Source: Chara braunii
Lineage: Eukaryota > Streptophyta > Charophyceae > Charales > Characeae
Length of the DNA: 29,083 nt
Assembly: GCA_003427395.1 (NCBI GenBank)
Contig: BFEA01000283.1
Location: 742,517-771,599, forward strand
Reading direction: 5' to 3'
Below are positions 27,396-29,083 of this stretch, piece by piece. The notes below the pieces were generated by a model. It was not told the DNA's origin and ran no database searches. It saw only the letters and a program-made list of their open reading frames with translations. Within the stretch, counting starts at the first letter, position 1; each line of letters begins with the position of its first letter. Both the position numbers and the translations under genes were made by a program.

Positions 27396-28140
27396 GTCTT
27401 GACAATACTTTCAATTGGCAATGTAGCATATCGGCCATACCACAAAGTAAATGGTGCATAGCCAGTAGTTATCTTGACCGTGATGTTATCAGCATATACA
27501 ACAGCTCTTAATACCTTCGGCCAATTGCTAAGATTTCATTCACACCACTTAGCCAATGAATCTTTTAGGGTTCTGTGACCTTTTTCAACAGGTGCATTCG
27601 CTTGAGGATGGTAAGTAGTCACATACCGAATCCTGACACCCAATCTGAGTGTAAATCTTCTGACAACCTCGTTCCTGAACTCTGATCCTCTGTCTGAGAC
27701 AAATTCCCTGATAAAAGGATACCTGAGATAGACTTCCTCTATCCAATCAGCCACTTGCTCAGCTGTCTTCCTTTTCAGAGTTTTTGCCTCAACGTATTTA
27801 GAAAAATTATCTCTCATGTTTAGTGTGTATCTCATCCCACCCTTGACTGGAGGCATAGTGATGAGATCCAGATGAACTCTGCTACCTGGCTCTACCAGGA
27901 TTGTAGGGAATAGGGGCTCAATCATCCTTGTGGTAGATCTCTTCTGACATTAGACACATGATTTACAGTATCTGAAAACCATGTTTCTCATGCCAGGCCA
28001 GAAAGTAGAGTTTGACAGTCTCGGAGTAGGTAGTCTCAACAGCCCTGTGGCCACTGGCAACCCCCTCATGTAGAGCAACGATTATCTCTAACTGCCTCTC
28101 GTTACCACAGACCACCCTTAGCAGAGGTAAACCTCCCTTA
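27395..28140 (-). pseudogene. Ty3/gypsy integrase, zinc-binding and DDE core
   Basis: On the minus strand: an HHCC-type region ('ALHEGVASGH', later 'YCKSC'), interrupted by a one-base frameshift near 28010 and a TAA just after the Cys pair; then an open core at 27536-27925 with catalytic Asp20 ('HLDLI'), Asp78 ('FVSDRG') and Glu114 ('HPQANAPVEKGHRTL', usually NGxVE). The last two are 36 residues apart, the DD35E spacing. After TGA at 27536 the frame continues as 'NWPKVLRAVVYADN', 'TGYAPFTLWYGRYATLPIES' to about 27395, where it stops at the CT run. It lacks the C-terminal GPY/F part, which is present on the same strand at 12690-13106. No RT, RNase H or gag is present. Confidence 0.9.
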
Positions 28141-28464
28141 CCATTAAGGTGCTCTGTCGAACACCACTAACTCCCGAATTATTTGGTGTTCAACTACTAT
28201 CTGTCAACCGGAGAAGGAGGTCCTTCCGGGAAGATAAATGGTGGATACATTTGTTGCAGGGGTACTGACTGGTTGCGGGTTCAAGTTGCCAAATGTCGTG
28301 CACCAGGCTGGGTGTTTCGCCTGACCACAGTTGAGAGGTTCAGTGCATGAACTTGCAAGGTGTCGGGCGCCGGACCCCTGACCTTTTATGGAAAACAAGC
28401 ACCACATACCCAACACGATGCCCTTTTGAATCGTGTACTGTCTGTCACAGCAACACTAAACCAG
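28141..28464. other. Repeat-derived spacer, no gene
   Basis: It opens with 'gtgctctgtcgaacacc...gttcaacta.tatctgtcaa', a partial copy of the block at 22966-23015 and 27220-27280, directly at the broken 5' edge of the integrase. The rest shows nothing that I recognise. Confidence 0.5.
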
Positions 28465-29018
28465 TGGTGTGCGTTCATACTGTCCATCTAAATGAGAGTT
28501 CACTCCGACTTGTGGTGTGTACCCCGAGAACACCACAAGCAATGTCCAAGAACTGCTAACCTGCGGGATCTGGAGTTCAATTCTGTTTCTTGAGTGCGAA
28601 ACACTGCTCGAAACAGATCCAAATCCAACAGGAAGTCTCGCCACAGACCATCAAACCTTCCCCCGGTGGCGGACTTCAGCATCCAAGACTGCCCAGCAAC
28701 TGCTAACCTGCGGCAAGCAAATCCACACCCAGCATCAAGGTTCCCTTAGAGTGCGTGGCCATCCGCACGATATCTGCCCANCAACTGCTAACCTGCGGCA
28801 AGCAAATCCATACCCAGCATCAAGGTTCCCTTAGAGTGCGTGGCCATCCGCACGATATCTGCCCAGCAACTACTAACCTGCGGCAAACAAATCCACACCC
28901 AGCATCAAGGTTCCCTTAGAGTGCGTGGCCATCCGTACGACTGTTTGACACTTGTTGAAGATGCTAAGTCACCAAACCGATATCTGCTCTGTCAATGCCT
29001 TTTCGGGTTAAAGCAAGG

Positions 29019-29021
<3 letters not shown>
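28465..29021 (+). repeat. Duplicated repeat block, copy 2, with 85-bp tandem units
   Basis: Matches 26937-27310 and adds three 85-bp tandem units (starts at 'gcccagcaac': 28691, 28776, 28861), each with 'ctaacctgcggcaa.caaatc' and 'ggttcccttagagtgcgtgg'. Copy 1 has a single such unit. One ambiguous base at 28781. Confidence 0.9.

Positions 29022-29083
<62 letters not shown>
29022..29083 (+). repeat. (CT)n microsatellite at the window edge
   Basis: CT run continuing to the last base; its true length is unknown. It follows the same 'gtcaatgccttttc' flank as the run at 27311. Confidence 0.95.

Noticed and set aside
28691-28945. CRISPR-like array (three regular 85-bp units)
   Set aside because: The whole unit is repeated with no unique spacers, in eukaryotic DNA; it is an ordinary tandem repeat.

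Overview
This is eukaryotic nuclear DNA, most likely from a plant-lineage (streptophyte) alga. The evidence is TATA boxes, pyrimidine-rich 3' splice sites, an integrase of plant Ty3/gypsy type, long microsatellites, CpG-type decay of multi-copy genes, and very low density of recognisable genes. Several protein families look like the high-copy 'hypothetical proteins' I recall from Chara genomes. That assignment rests on recollection and was not checked. There are two ambiguous bases (9475 and 28781). I see no rRNA, no functional tRNA, no CRISPR and no bacterial operon.

Layout. 1-3.58 kb: a degenerate tandem satellite with a 379-bp period. 4.69-9.08 kb: one very long reading frame of 1462 codons, broken only by three TAG codons. 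Its middle resembles a permuted N4/N6 DNA methyltransferase fold with degenerate catalytic motifs, and its tail carries a repeat-rich acidic region. 9.4-11.06 kb: a 316-bp tandem duplication leading into a probable two-exon gene whose last exon is a Ulp1-like (C48) SUMO-protease domain with Cys, Asp and Gln but no catalytic His. 11.65-13.2 kb: a second dispersed repeat family around the 3' end of a decayed Ty3/gypsy element on the minus strand. 13.30-13.63 kb: a 332-bp hAT-like MITE with an 8-bp target duplication. 13.9-17.8 kb: non-coding, rich in microsatellites, with a tRNA-like inverted repeat. 17.8-21.3 kb: a cluster of short lineage-specific genes (two paralogues ending in a CxCPYC motif, a duplicated first exon, and two further ORFs). 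21.4-23.2 kb: tandem repeats. 23.2-26.4 kb: three tandem paralogues A, B and C, of which only B is intact. 26.9-29.1 kb: a duplicated repeat block around the 5' part of a gypsy integrase pseudogene.

Three themes link the window. First, a 24-bp quasi-palindrome (8-bp arms GAAGTTCG and CGAACTTC around CCGGGATC) recurs in the satellite, in frame inside the long ORF, ahead of the Ulp1-like gene and, as a reverse-strand relative, in the 12-kb repeat family. Second, a different motif, consensus AAGTGCGA..ACTCTCACTTA, forms small arrays directly upstream of TATA boxes of unrelated lineage-specific genes, which suggests a shared promoter module. Third, most decayed genes here are broken by nonsense codons without frameshifts. 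Where a paralogue allows polarity to be read, the changes are mostly C-to-T or G-to-A, as expected for deamination of methylated repeats. The best candidates for something undescribed are the methyltransferase-like/Ulp1-like pair as parts of one mobile or once-mobile locus, and the shared promoter module.
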